Assembly: GCA_016222825.1 (NCBI GenBank)
Contig: JACRQF010000006.1
Span: 1-64,000, forward strand
Origin: Verrucomicrobiota bacterium
Lineage (GTDB): Bacteria; Verrucomicrobiota; Verrucomicrobiia; CAIQCK01
Reading direction: 5' to 3'
Length of the DNA stretch: 64,000 nt
Both the position numbers and the translations under genes were made by a program. Position 1 is the stretch's first letter, and each line of letters starts with the position of its first letter. Below are positions 26,259 to 35,029 of the stretch, in pieces. The notes beneath the pieces were generated by a model. That model was given only the letters and a program-made list of their open reading frames with translations, was not told the origin of the DNA and ran no database searches.

Positions 26259-27253
26259 GGTTTCTCCATTCGCGAAACATGCTCCCACGGATCGGCGTTG
26301 CTGCCGAGCTTATGCTTCAACGGTTCGGTGATGGCTGAGAGCCGTGCAATCACGTCGGCGTCGAGCCGCAACTCCGCCGCTGCTGCGTTTTCGATGGCCT
26401 GAGCGGCGTTGCGCGCGCCGACGATGGCCGACGTCACGCCGGGCTGCGCCAGCAGCCACGCCAACGCGACACGGCCCATCGGCTGGCCAAGCTCATCGGA
26501 GACGCGCCGGATATCCGCCAGCGCCGCGAATGTTTCCTGTTCAAAGCCCGGCTCGCCGTGTCGCGTCATCTTGCGGCTCGCGGAGAACAACCGAGTCCGC
26601 GCCCGCTTCTCCGGAACCTCGCCGGCGGTTTGGAACTTGCCGGTGAGCAGACCCTGCGCGAGCGGGCTGTAGCAAAGGATGCCCATCTCGTTGGCCACGC
26701 AGAGCGGCTGGATGTCGAACTCCACCGCGCGCCAAATCAGGCTGTATGGCAACTGGTTGCTTTCCGCACGGCCAAGCTGCGACACCTCGCCGAGGAAACT
26801 CCTGCCGAAGTTCGACACGCCGATGTGCCGGATTTTCCCTTCGCGCCGCAGCGCCTCCAGCGTCCGCCAAGCCGGCTCCAGCGGCAGCGTCTTGCTTGGC
26901 CAATGAATCTGATAGAGGTCAATGTAGTCGCTCCGTAGCGCGCGCAGGCTGCGTTCGCAACTCTGGCGGAGCTTGTCCGGCTCCAAGTCGGTGGGCGCGA
27001 CCTTGGTGGCCACGATGACTTCGCCGCGATGCGACCCCAGCGCCTCGCCGAGAATCTCCTCCGACTCGCCATTGCCGTAAGCCGGGGCCGTGTCGAAGAA
27101 ATTCACGCCGGCATCCAACCCGGCCCGAATCGCCGCCAGCGAGTCACCGCGGTCTTGGCCGTCCCAAAAAGCGTCCTTGGTCGCGACGGACCACGTTCCC
27201 TGGCAAACGACCGAGACGTTGAGATCGGTTTGTCCTAGTTTCCGGTAGAGCAT
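26255..27253 (-). CDS. Aldo/keto reductase
   Basis: A 332-residue cytosolic NAD(P)H-dependent reductase of the AKR superfamily. The catalytic set is visible: Asp and Tyr in FFDTAPAYGNGESE, Lys in IVATKVAPT, His in DLYQIHWPS. The cofactor end is GRVALAWLLAQPGVTSAIVGARN. It likely reduces or oxidises a sugar or sugar lactone intermediate. It overlaps the downstream heme/TolB gene by 4 bases and lies 33 bases after the GH106 gene. Confidence 0.9.
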   Translation of the reverse strand: MLYRKLGQTDLNVSVVCQGTWSVATKDAFWDGQDRGDSLAAIRAGLDAGVNFFDTAPAYGNGESEEILGEALGSHRGEVIVATKVAPTDLEPDKLRQSCERSLRALRSDYIDLYQIHWPSKTLPLEPAWRTLEALRREGKIRHIGVSNFGRSFLGEVSQLGRAESNQLPYSLIWRAVEFDIQPLCVANEMGILCYSPLAQGLLTGKFQTAGEVPEKRARTRLFSASRKMTRHGEPGFEQETFAALADIRRVSDELGQPMGRVALAWLLAQPGVTSAIVGARNAAQAIENAAAAELRLDADVIARLSAITEPLKHKLGSNADPWEHVSRMEKP

Positions 27254-27286
27254 GGCGCGTGCTCTTTTTGGCGGCCGGTTTGTGGC

Positions 27287-30079
27287 TTAGGGCAAGGGGC
27301 GCTGACCGAACTCCAGCCGCACGGGTCCGATCAAGCCCGACGGCATCAGCGAATCTTTCGCCGAGAAGCCGAGGTAGCCGCGCTTCGGAGGCTCTGGCAG
27401 GAACCTCACGTTGGTCTTGGTGATGCGCTTGTTCTCCGGCTGGCCGGCGTCGCCAATGAGACGGTTGACCCACGTGTTGGTGACGGCGATCTCCAGTTCG
27501 TTCTTGCCGGGCTTCACCGCGCCGGTGAGGTCCACGCTCCACGGGTCGGTCCAGACGACGCCGAGATCCTGGCCGTTGACGCGGACTTCGGCGAGGCACT
27601 TGACCTCGCCGAGTTGGAGGCGGACGGATTTCTTCGCCTGCTCCTTCGTCAACTCAAACGTCTTCCGATAGGTCGCGGTGCCGGAGAAGAACTTGATGCC
27701 GTCGTCGGAATGCTTGTCCCAAGCGATGAGTTGCTCGAACTCCGCCGAAGCCGGCGCGCCACGGCCCGGCTCAAAGCTCACGCGCCACGCGCCGTCCAGC
27801 GCCATCCCCACCGGCGGCGGCGGCGGCGCGGCCTGGCGCGGCATGTCGGCGGAGCGGAAGACCACGAAGACCGAGCCGTTTTCGGGCAGCGTGAGCGTGA
27901 CGGCAGTGCGCTCGTCGTAGGTGAAGCGCCAGTTGGCGGCGGCGGTGATCCTGCCGGTGACGGGATCCCACAGTTCCGGTTTCTTGTCCATCACGCGGAA
28001 GGTGCATTCGGCGGTGCCTTTGCCGGCGACGAAGTAGATATCGGTGTTGCCGTCGCGGCGGTGCGTCCAATCAAACGGTCCCTCGAAATCCGGCAGCAGC
28101 CGCCTCGTATCCATCGCCTCCGCAAAGCTGGAAGGCTTGGCCCAGAGTGTGTCGGCGACGCTCTGCACGGTCTTGTCCGACTGCGGGAAGTTTGCGAGAC
28201 CGAGGGCGCGCTGCGGTTTGCGCGCGCCGAGCACCACTGAGACGCTGCCCCGGAAATTGGAGATCTTGCGGAGCGCCGCGGGCGAGATCACTTCCTCGTC
28301 GAGATCCACCACCATGATGCGGTTGGTGATGCCCGGGGCACAGTAGAGACCACCGCCCCCGCTGGGATACATCCGGTCCACCAACACCTCCGTTGTGACG
28401 AGGTCGTAGTTGAAGCCCTTCGGGAGCCGCAACGTCGCGCGCGTGCTCCAGTTGGTGCCGCGGCCCCAGTGTTGATACGGCTTGTCGCCGATATAGACGG
28501 CCACGTCCACCACCGGGTTACCCTGCCGCAGCATGAACTGACACCGCGCGAGATAGTCAAGGAACGCCCGCGCCTGCGGGAACCACGTCACGTTGGGGTT
28601 CAGGTGCGTGCCGGCGAAATACTCGATGCCCGGCTTGCCAAACTCCGCCGGCGACGCCGTGAACGTGTGCCAGATGAAGTGGTTGACGCCGTCGCAGAAC
28701 GCGATGTCGCCGAACGGCTTCAGCACCGCCGGGTAAGCCGACCAGTGCTGCACCATGTGCGTGAACGCCTCGGTCGCCGCGAGCCGCTTGCCGTAGATGT
28801 GCGCAGCCATCGCCTGCGGACGATTCATGTCGTGCGGATGCTTCGACGCGCCGGTGAACCAAAACTCACCCTGCGGCATGTCGGTGCGCCCCAGGAACGC
28901 GAGCTGGTCGGCCTCCGCGAACGACGCGAGCTTGCGGTTCCACGGGCCGCCCGACTCCGCGTGCCACTTCAGGCCCGCCTTGGCGCACAACGCTTGCAGC
29001 TTCCCGTAGAAGTTGTCGCGGAAACAATCGCCGAGCGTTTTGTAGTAGTCGCGCAGGAATCGTTCCGACTCATCGGCTTTCTTCACCGTGAAACCCGCCA
29101 GCGCCGGCAGCCATATCCGTAGCGGATAACCGCGACGCCTCGAAAACTCCTGCTCGAACGTGCGCGTCCACGTCGGAATCGCCCCTTCCCAACTGACGCT
29201 GTAAAAATGCGTCAACGTCTTGCCCGCCAACGGCCCCACGTCCTCCAGGATCGCCTTGCCCATGCGGTTGAAATGACGCTCCACCGCATCCGGGTCAAGC
29301 ACGTCCACGTCATGCGCGGTGACAAGCTGCCCGGCGTGAGCGGGATCGCCGTCCATCGTCATGTAGCCGAACCGCAACAGCGTCCAGCGGCCTTTCGCGA
29401 ACTCCACCGTCAGCTTCGCCTGTTTGTCCACCTTCGACGTCAGGTCCACAACCTCCGTCACAACCGGCTGCGAGCCAAGCTTGGCGATCTCCTGCCATTG
29501 ATCGGAAGGTTTGGCCGGGGCATCATCATGGCGCACCGCGAAGACGCCGATGTCCCAGAGCTTCCTCCCGGCCGGCTGTTTCAGTTCATAGGTGAACTTG
29601 GGCGTCTTGATCTCCGTCGCCGTCCAGACGAGCTTCTTCGGCACGTCGTTGGTCGGTGAGGCAAAGTTGGCGCCGCCGACTTCCCACGGCCCCTTCAATG
29701 CACCCGCGCAACTGCTGAGATTGACGCTGACCTCCAACCCGAGCGTGCCGGCCTTCTCGATGGCGAACTTCAACATCTTCCGCCATTCCGCGCTCATGAA
29801 CTCCATCTTGACCGGCACCGGACCGATGTGGTCGTCGTGATACCCGCGCGCGTCGAACATCAGCAGCCCGCCGATGCCCGCCTGCTTCATCGCTTCGAGG
29901 TCGCGCGCGATCGTCTTCTCGTCCACGTTGCCGTTGACCCACCACCAATAAACCCACGGCCTCTCCGTGTCGGGGACATTGCGGAAATTCTGGTCGAGAC
30001 TGACCGGCTCGGCGGCGCGCACCCATGCGGCGGCGCACAAAACAAGAACAACAGCCAGCTTCAATGCGGTCATCTTCAT
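27287..30079 (-). CDS. Exported GH106-like alpha-L-rhamnosidase
   Basis: A 930-residue protein with signal peptide (TALKLAVVLVLCAAAWVRA). It opens with ERPWVYWWWVNGNVDEKTI and GIGGLLMFDARG, the start of GH106 and related alpha-L-rhamnosidases, followed by FTHFYSVSWEGAIPTW-type barrel strands and LKWHAESGGPWN. The C-terminus (about 790-920) is a galactose-binding-like sandwich (ATYRKTFELTKEQAKKSV, VNGQDLGVVWTDPWSVD). A rhamnose-containing polymer is the inferred substrate. The start has a GAGG ribosome site. A 113-base gap without other features separates it from the isomerase gene upstream. Confidence 0.8.
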   Translation of the reverse strand: MKMTALKLAVVLVLCAAAWVRAAEPVSLDQNFRNVPDTERPWVYWWWVNGNVDEKTIARDLEAMKQAGIGGLLMFDARGYHDDHIGPVPVKMEFMSAEWRKMLKFAIEKAGTLGLEVSVNLSSCAGALKGPWEVGGANFASPTNDVPKKLVWTATEIKTPKFTYELKQPAGRKLWDIGVFAVRHDDAPAKPSDQWQEIAKLGSQPVVTEVVDLTSKVDKQAKLTVEFAKGRWTLLRFGYMTMDGDPAHAGQLVTAHDVDVLDPDAVERHFNRMGKAILEDVGPLAGKTLTHFYSVSWEGAIPTWTRTFEQEFSRRRGYPLRIWLPALAGFTVKKADESERFLRDYYKTLGDCFRDNFYGKLQALCAKAGLKWHAESGGPWNRKLASFAEADQLAFLGRTDMPQGEFWFTGASKHPHDMNRPQAMAAHIYGKRLAATEAFTHMVQHWSAYPAVLKPFGDIAFCDGVNHFIWHTFTASPAEFGKPGIEYFAGTHLNPNVTWFPQARAFLDYLARCQFMLRQGNPVVDVAVYIGDKPYQHWGRGTNWSTRATLRLPKGFNYDLVTTEVLVDRMYPSGGGGLYCAPGITNRIMVVDLDEEVISPAALRKISNFRGSVSVVLGARKPQRALGLANFPQSDKTVQSVADTLWAKPSSFAEAMDTRRLLPDFEGPFDWTHRRDGNTDIYFVAGKGTAECTFRVMDKKPELWDPVTGRITAAANWRFTYDERTAVTLTLPENGSVFVVFRSADMPRQAAPPPPPVGMALDGAWRVSFEPGRGAPASAEFEQLIAWDKHSDDGIKFFSGTATYRKTFELTKEQAKKSVRLQLGEVKCLAEVRVNGQDLGVVWTDPWSVDLTGAVKPGKNELEIAVTNTWVNRLIGDAGQPENKRITKTNVRFLPEPPKRGYLGFSAKDSLMPSGLIGPVRLEFGQRPLP

Positions 30080-30192
30080 TATTCGACTCCTCTAGAGATT
30101 TCGGTCGCGTCCGGCACTACTTGTCACACTACCTTGTAACGCCAGTTGACCGCTGATTGTCAATGATACTTCCGTTGGATTGCCTGAAGCGG

Positions 30193-31644
30193 CTACCGCT
30201 CAATCACTGCGCACTCGATGCCGAGCACGTCGGCGAGTTTCGCGATGGTCGCGGCTTTGTGACCGATGCCGAGCGCGAAGTGATGTGTCGGGCCTTCAGC
30301 GACCCATCGTTTCAGGAACGTCCGCACGTCGGGCTTGAAGACGCCGTGCGTGTTCGTATTGCCCGTCGGCGGGATCGGCCCGCGCACGCTCTCGCCTTCC
30401 GCGACGACAAACTTGAACTTCCCGTCGGCTTTCACGCCGATACTTAGCATCGTGATTGGGCCTTCCTTGATGTTGAACTCCACGCTCGCGCCGCTGCCCG
30501 GCTTGCCGTGGTATTTCAGCAGGCTGCGCAACACAGGCTTCTTGTCGGCGATGTTGACGTGGTGTGGCCCGTCGTGGCCCACCAGCACCGAGCCGCGCTG
30601 GAAATCCACCGGATGGAACTCTGCAAAGCTGCCGCCGATGTCGAGCCGGTCCATGATGAGCATCGCAATGCACGTCTTGATGTCGAACTCGCCGCACATC
30701 GGGAAGCCCGCGCCGGTCAGTAGCGAATTGCCAACGATGAGGTTTGTCACCACCTCGCGCATCGGCGTGCCGGCCTCGGCCTCGTAGTAGTAGGCCAGCC
30801 CATCGAGCTTCTTGTCGGCGATGAACTTCTCCAGCGCCACCGCCGCCTTCGCAGCGACGTGCAGGTCCTTGTCGGTAAGCTTCGTGGTGATTGGATCCGA
30901 CTTCGGGTCGGGCGTGTCGAAGAAGGCGAGAATCTCGCGCTTCTTCGCCTCAATCTCCGCTGCGTGCTCATCACGGTAATGGCGCAGGATGTCGTCCGGT
31001 TCGCACTGCACGACATGGCTGCCAAACGCCGCCGTCACCGCAGTCGGGTCGGTGTGCATGTCCAGCATCGCCTCCAACACGTGGCCCATGTGGCCAATCC
31101 GCGCGCGCCGCAGGTCGTGGAGCGCCTTGGCGATGCTGCACCAGTCTGCCAGTTCCGCGTCCGCCACTGGATCATCGTCGAGCGTGCCGAGAATCACATC
31201 TGGCGCCTTGCGGCCAAGCCGAATCGCCACGCCTTGAAACTCCGGCACCGAGCAGAAGTCGTCGTTGCAGAGCTGCATGTAAGTCGAGGCGCGCTCGTAG
31301 TCCATCGCCTTGAGCGGCTGGAGCGCCACGAGCACCAGCGGCACGTCCAGCCCGCGCAGGATCGCGCCGACGGTGGACGAGGTGGCGTAGGTCACCATGT
31401 CCACGAACACGAGATCGAGATCGGCGGCTTTGAGCTTCGGCAGCAGTTCGCTCGAGCCGAGCGCGTTGTCCACCATGCCGAAGTTGGTGACAGTGACGCC
31501 GTTGGCCTCGACCTTCTTGACGAGATGATCGAGCTTGCGGTGCATCTCATCGAGCAGTCCGGGGAACTGCGGCCAGTAGTTGTAGTGGCCGACACCGAAG
31601 ATGCCGACCTTTGCGGTGAGTGGTTTTCGTCGCGGGATTTTCAT
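30193..31644 (-). CDS. L-arabinose/L-fucose isomerase-like protein
   Basis: A 483-residue cytosolic enzyme of the AraA/FucI superfamily. N-terminal region: KVGIFGVGHYNYWPQFPGL, then VFVDMVTYATSS and GLDVPLVLVALQP. Candidate metal ligands follow AraA spacing: Glu in YYEAEAGTP, Glu in PMCGEFDIKT, His in VGHDGPHHV and His in GPTHHFALGIG. It would convert an aldose to a ketose for phosphorylation. It lies 11 bases after the WbsX-like gene and is the third gene of an IclR-headed operon. The exact sugar (arabinose, fucose, rhamnose) cannot be read from the sequence. Confidence 0.78.
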   Translation of the reverse strand: MKIPRRKPLTAKVGIFGVGHYNYWPQFPGLLDEMHRKLDHLVKKVEANGVTVTNFGMVDNALGSSELLPKLKAADLDLVFVDMVTYATSSTVGAILRGLDVPLVLVALQPLKAMDYERASTYMQLCNDDFCSVPEFQGVAIRLGRKAPDVILGTLDDDPVADAELADWCSIAKALHDLRRARIGHMGHVLEAMLDMHTDPTAVTAAFGSHVVQCEPDDILRHYRDEHAAEIEAKKREILAFFDTPDPKSDPITTKLTDKDLHVAAKAAVALEKFIADKKLDGLAYYYEAEAGTPMREVVTNLIVGNSLLTGAGFPMCGEFDIKTCIAMLIMDRLDIGGSFAEFHPVDFQRGSVLVGHDGPHHVNIADKKPVLRSLLKYHGKPGSGASVEFNIKEGPITMLSIGVKADGKFKFVVAEGESVRGPIPPTGNTNTHGVFKPDVRTFLKRWVAEGPTHHFALGIGHKAATIAKLADVLGIECAVIER

Positions 31645-31655
31645 TTGGATAAATG

Positions 31656-32843
31656 TTAGCGGTTGGACTTGCCGAATACGCGTTTGATTGCTTCGAGATA
31701 CGCCGTGCCGGTTCGTTCCTCAGGCAACAGGTAGCCGCCTTCCGTCCATTCGTTCCATGCGTTGATGAGAACGCCGAACGGCTTGCGTGGGTCGCGTTCG
31801 ATGTGCCGGGCAGCATCGCACAACAACTGTTCAAAGCGGTCCGGCGTATTGCCGACGACGACATGGCCGTAGGGATACTCCCACTTCTTGAATGGCCACG
31901 GCACGTCCGGACGGCATCGAGGTGTGGAATCCCATCCCATCGTCACCACCGGAAGGTCCACCAGCGGCGAGGCCACCATCTTCTCCCAATGCTCCCGGTG
32001 GGCGTCCATGACATCCTCGTAACGCTCGGTGAAGTCAGGCCGGACTTTCCGGGCGGTGTTGACGTTGTATCGGCTGGTGCTAAGGAACCCGGCTTGTTCC
32101 ATCACGGCGGCGCTGGCCGGACTCGACACCATCGCATTCCAGTGCATCGGCGGCAGTCCGGCTTTGCGCAAGCGGGCATCCATCTGCTTCAGCAACGCGC
32201 GGGTTTCCACAGGACCGCCGAGTTGCTTCACAAACTTGTCCGCTTCAAAGACGCTGTAGAAAAGGCGGCCGTCAACCCGCCAGTAGTTCGGCTGCCGGAA
32301 GTAGTGCGCAATGCAGTAATCAACCATCCGCGTCAGGTCGCCCGGCGAGTGTCGCGACGGGAGCCAGACCGTGCGCGGCGTGCCAAGCTCCGGGCAGAAC
32401 TGGTCGCGCCGGTCGTGGTTGGCCCACATCAGCGCGAACTTCATGCGCTTGCGGTTCGACGCGCGCAGAAAGCCCTTCTCCAACGCCTCCTCCATGTTCT
32501 TCACGCCGCTATACCAATACCAGTCGTAGAGAAACACCGTGATCCCATGGTCGGCAGCGAGGTCTATCTCGCGCGCAACCCATTTCGGATCGCTCTCATC
32601 GAAGCAGCCCCACGATGACTTCTTTGGCTGCTCGTGTCCCGGAAAACGAGGGATCGCCGCTTTCATTCCCTCCCATTCCGTCCAGCCATTGCCTTTCCAC
32701 GCGCTGCCGTGGTCGTAGCTGTGCCAATGCGGGTAGTAAACCGCCATGACCTCCGGGCGCTTTGCGCGCGTCTCCTGCGCCGGCGCGGCAGTCACCGCCA
32801 AGCAGGCGAGTGCCGACATGATGATAGGACGGGGAATCTTCAT
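31656..32843 (-). CDS. Exported WbsX/GH99-like glycan protein
   Basis: A 395-residue protein with signal peptide (IIMSALACLAVTAAPAQ). It shows the WbsX-family opening AVYYPHWHSYDHGSAWKGNG, GITVFLYDWYWYSG and the closing GVLINAWNEWTEGGYLLP, a GH99-like barrel (endo-mannanase-type). In the family the two conserved Glu of NAWNEWTEG are strong candidates for function. Its ATG overlaps the stop of the IclR gene (32840-32843), which shows translational coupling. Confidence 0.82.
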   Translation of the reverse strand: MKIPRPIIMSALACLAVTAAPAQETRAKRPEVMAVYYPHWHSYDHGSAWKGNGWTEWEGMKAAIPRFPGHEQPKKSSWGCFDESDPKWVAREIDLAADHGITVFLYDWYWYSGVKNMEEALEKGFLRASNRKRMKFALMWANHDRRDQFCPELGTPRTVWLPSRHSPGDLTRMVDYCIAHYFRQPNYWRVDGRLFYSVFEADKFVKQLGGPVETRALLKQMDARLRKAGLPPMHWNAMVSSPASAAVMEQAGFLSTSRYNVNTARKVRPDFTERYEDVMDAHREHWEKMVASPLVDLPVVTMGWDSTPRCRPDVPWPFKKWEYPYGHVVVGNTPDRFEQLLCDAARHIERDPRKPFGVLINAWNEWTEGGYLLPEERTGTAYLEAIKRVFGKSNR

Positions 32844-33604
32844 TTGTTTCCTTTCTGGCTCCACCAGGCACGCGCGATCAGCGCGGCGGTCTTCCGCAGT
32901 TCGTTCAACACATGTTCGCATCGCTTCCGGCCAAACCGCACCGTCGGCGCGCCAACGCCCAGCGCCGCCGAGATGCTGCGCCACGGATCGGACACCGGCA
33001 AAGCGAGGCCGCTCACCCCTTCGCATAACTCGTCGGTCGTCGTGGCGAAACCCTGGTGACGCACGCACGCCAGCTCGGCGCGAAGTTTCACTGACGACGA
33101 CAGCGTGCGCGGCGTGTAGCGCACCAGGGGCGTCTCCTTCATGTAAGCCTCCAGCGTGTGCGCCGACATGGCCGCCAACAGCACTTTTCCCGTCGCCGTG
33201 CAATACGCCCCGGAGCCGACATCTTCCGGCTCCTGCACCGCGAGCGCCTGTGGCGAAACCATGTAGATGAGCCGCACGATCCGGCCGTCCACCAGCGCCG
33301 CGAGCAACACCGACTCGCCCACGTGCTTCGCCAGCGCGCGCACATGCGGCAGCGCGCTCTCCGTCATCACATTCAGGAAATCGGCGTGGCGGGCCAGGAA
33401 CATCAGCCGCGGGCCGAGCAGGAACCGCTTGCCCGCGTCCTGCCGCAGATAGCCGCGCCGCTTCAGCGTCGCGGCGATGTTGTGGACGCTCGTGAGGTTG
33501 ATGCGGATCTGTTTGGCGAGCGCGCGAGTGCCAATCCCATCGGGATGGCCGGCGACGGCTTCGAGGACGTCGAGGCTTTTGTCAAGACTGAGCACGAGCG
33601 GCAT
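32840..33604 (-). CDS. IclR-family transcriptional regulator
   Basis: A 254-residue DNA-binding protein. The N-terminal winged helix is GIGTRALAKQIRINLTSVHN and RRGYLRQ, and the C-terminal IclR effector domain carries YCTATGKVLLAAM and GFATTTDELCEGVSGLALPV. A TTG at 33610 could also start it, but AAGGA sits 7 bases before the ATG at 33604 and only 2 from the TTG, so ATG is chosen. It heads an operon with the WbsX-like and isomerase genes and probably senses a sugar-derived ligand to control them. Confidence 0.9.
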   Translation of the reverse strand: MPLVLSLDKSLDVLEAVAGHPDGIGTRALAKQIRINLTSVHNIAATLKRRGYLRQDAGKRFLLGPRLMFLARHADFLNVMTESALPHVRALAKHVGESVLLAALVDGRIVRLIYMVSPQALAVQEPEDVGSGAYCTATGKVLLAAMSAHTLEAYMKETPLVRYTPRTLSSSVKLRAELACVRHQGFATTTDELCEGVSGLALPVSDPWRSISAALGVGAPTVRFGRKRCEHVLNELRKTAALIARAWWSQKGNK

Positions 33605-33611
33605 GGGCAAT

Positions 33612-33616
33612 TCCTT
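33612..33616 (-). promoter_or_regulatory. Ribosome binding site of the IclR gene
   Basis: AAGGA on the minus strand, 7 bases before the ATG at 33604. It decides the start against the TTG at 33610. Confidence 0.65.
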
Positions 33617-33617
33617 G

Positions 33618-33649
33618 AACGGACGTTCCGATTAAGAAAACGGCGTTCC
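33618..33649 (-). promoter_or_regulatory. Candidate IclR operator: two direct half-sites
   Basis: GGAACGTCCGTT and GGAACGCCGTT on the minus strand (plus positions 33618-33629 and 33639-33649), starting 21 bases apart, i.e. about two helical turns, directly before the iclR-type gene. Each has AACG and CGTT around a 1-2 base centre. Autoregulation by the IclR protein is inferred from position only. Confidence 0.35.
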
Positions 33650-33787
33650 TTTTATCGAAACGTCAAACAACTGTCAACGGCGATTCTCGCCGCGGCGGCG
33701 CCAGCACCAATCCCCGGCACTTCGCACTTGTAACTCTTGTGCTAATTTCCAACAGTGAGAGCAGCGGTGGCGGCATACCGAACGAAC

Positions 33788-34939
33788 ATGTCATCTGAAA
33801 CTCGAATCTTTTCGGGGCTCGCGAAGCTGGCAGGCGCTCTCTTCGCCTTCCTGGTTCTTGCCGGCGCCAGCGTGCTCTTTGGCGCGCCGGCACGGACGGG
33901 CGTCGGCCCGGACACCGGGGAGCCGCCGGACGATTTGGTATGCGAACAGGGGGCGGAGCCGGGCGCGGAATCGGTGGATCCGAGCCGCTGGGCTGGACGG
34001 TTCGGCGGCATCGGCATCCAGATCGGTTTTAACGGAGACGCCGTCACTGTCGAGGAAACGATGAAGGACGGGCCGGCGGAAAAGGCCGGCATGCTCAAAG
34101 GCGACCTGATCACGCGCATCAACGACGAGAGCGCCGCCGGCTTGAACGTGAACGACGTGGTCCGCCGCCTGCGCGGCGAACCCGGCTCGGCGTTGAAGCT
34201 GACGGTTGCCCGCCCCGCCACGGGCAAGACCCACGAGTGCCGGTTGCAGCGCGGACTGGTCAAGGTGGAATCCGTCCGCGACGCGCAACTTGTCGGCGGC
34301 AAGGTTGGCTATGCGCGGCTGACTTCGTTTAACCGTCACACCGGCGGCGACCTGCGCGCCGCGCTCGCGCCGCTCGAACGCGCCGGGGCGCGCGCCTGGG
34401 TGCTGGACCTCCGGCACAACCGCGGCGGGCTGCTGCGGGCCGTGCGCGACGTGGCAAGCCAGTTCCTGGAGCCGGCCCAGTCGGCGCTCATCCTGCGGCC
34501 GGCACAGGCGGAAGCGCAGCAGCAGTTTTTCGCCAGCCGTTACGGCCAGCGCCTCGGCGGACCGCTGTGCGTGCTCGTCAACCTCAACACCGCCGGCGCG
34601 GCGGAGGCGCTCGCGGGCGTGCTGCGCTGGCACCGACACGCCCTTCTCATCGGGGCCAAGACCTGCGGGCACAGCGATGTCGTCCGCGTCGTTGCTGCGC
34701 CCAACGGCACCGCGTCGCTGGCGCTGCACGGCGACATCGTTTCCATGGACGAAAAGAAGTTCGGCGGTGGCGAGGGACTCGCGCCTGACATCGAGTTGCC
34801 GGCGGGTTTGGGGGAAGACACGGCTGCCCTGTTACGCGTTCTGCCGGGCCGGCGCGAAGCCGCCGATCTCGCCAACGACCGCACCGTCCAGCGCGCCGTC
34901 ACAGTCTGCGTCGAGCAACTCGAACGGCGGAACCAGTGA
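33788..34939 (+). CDS. S41 (C-terminal processing) peptidase-like protein lacking catalytic Ser and Lys
   Basis: A 383-residue exported protein: signal/anchor at 8-33, PDZ domain at about 75-157 (TMKDGPAEKAGMLKGDLITRI), then the S41 core (GYARLTSFNRHTGGDLRAAL, AWVLDLRHNRGG, CVLVNLNTAGAAEALAGVL, GGEGLAPDIEL). In active CtpA-type enzymes the strand-turn reads G(S/T)ASASE with the first Ser after A as nucleophile and FGKG with Lys as base. Here the matching places are Gly270 (TAGAAE) and His295 (KTCGHS), so the protein is probably catalytically inactive and may be a binding partner or regulator. A GTG start at 33755 is possible but lacks support. Confidence 0.75.
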   Translation: MSSETRIFSGLAKLAGALFAFLVLAGASVLFGAPARTGVGPDTGEPPDDLVCEQGAEPGAESVDPSRWAGRFGGIGIQIGFNGDAVTVEETMKDGPAEKAGMLKGDLITRINDESAAGLNVNDVVRRLRGEPGSALKLTVARPATGKTHECRLQRGLVKVESVRDAQLVGGKVGYARLTSFNRHTGGDLRAALAPLERAGARAWVLDLRHNRGGLLRAVRDVASQFLEPAQSALILRPAQAEAQQQFFASRYGQRLGGPLCVLVNLNTAGAAEALAGVLRWHRHALLIGAKTCGHSDVVRVVAAPNGTASLALHGDIVSMDEKKFGGGEGLAPDIELPAGLGEDTAALLRVLPGRREAADLANDRTVQRAVTVCVEQLERRNQ

Positions 34940-34947
34940 TCCCCGAA

Positions 34948-35014
34948 GTGGCGCAAGCTTCCAGCTTGCGATGAGTGATGACGAACAGATTCGCAAGCTG
35001 GAAGCTTGCGCCAC
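34948..35014. repeat. Twin-hairpin palindrome between S41-like and manC genes
   Basis: A perfect 24-bp inverted repeat (34948-34971 and 34991-35014, beginning GTGGCGCAAGCTTCC). Each arm folds by itself: GCAAGCT with loop TCC on the left and with loop GGA on the right, 7-bp stems. Between convergent genes it may also stop transcription, but there is no T-tract. Confidence 0.88.
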
Positions 35015-35029
35015 CTCGGCAACGCCGCC

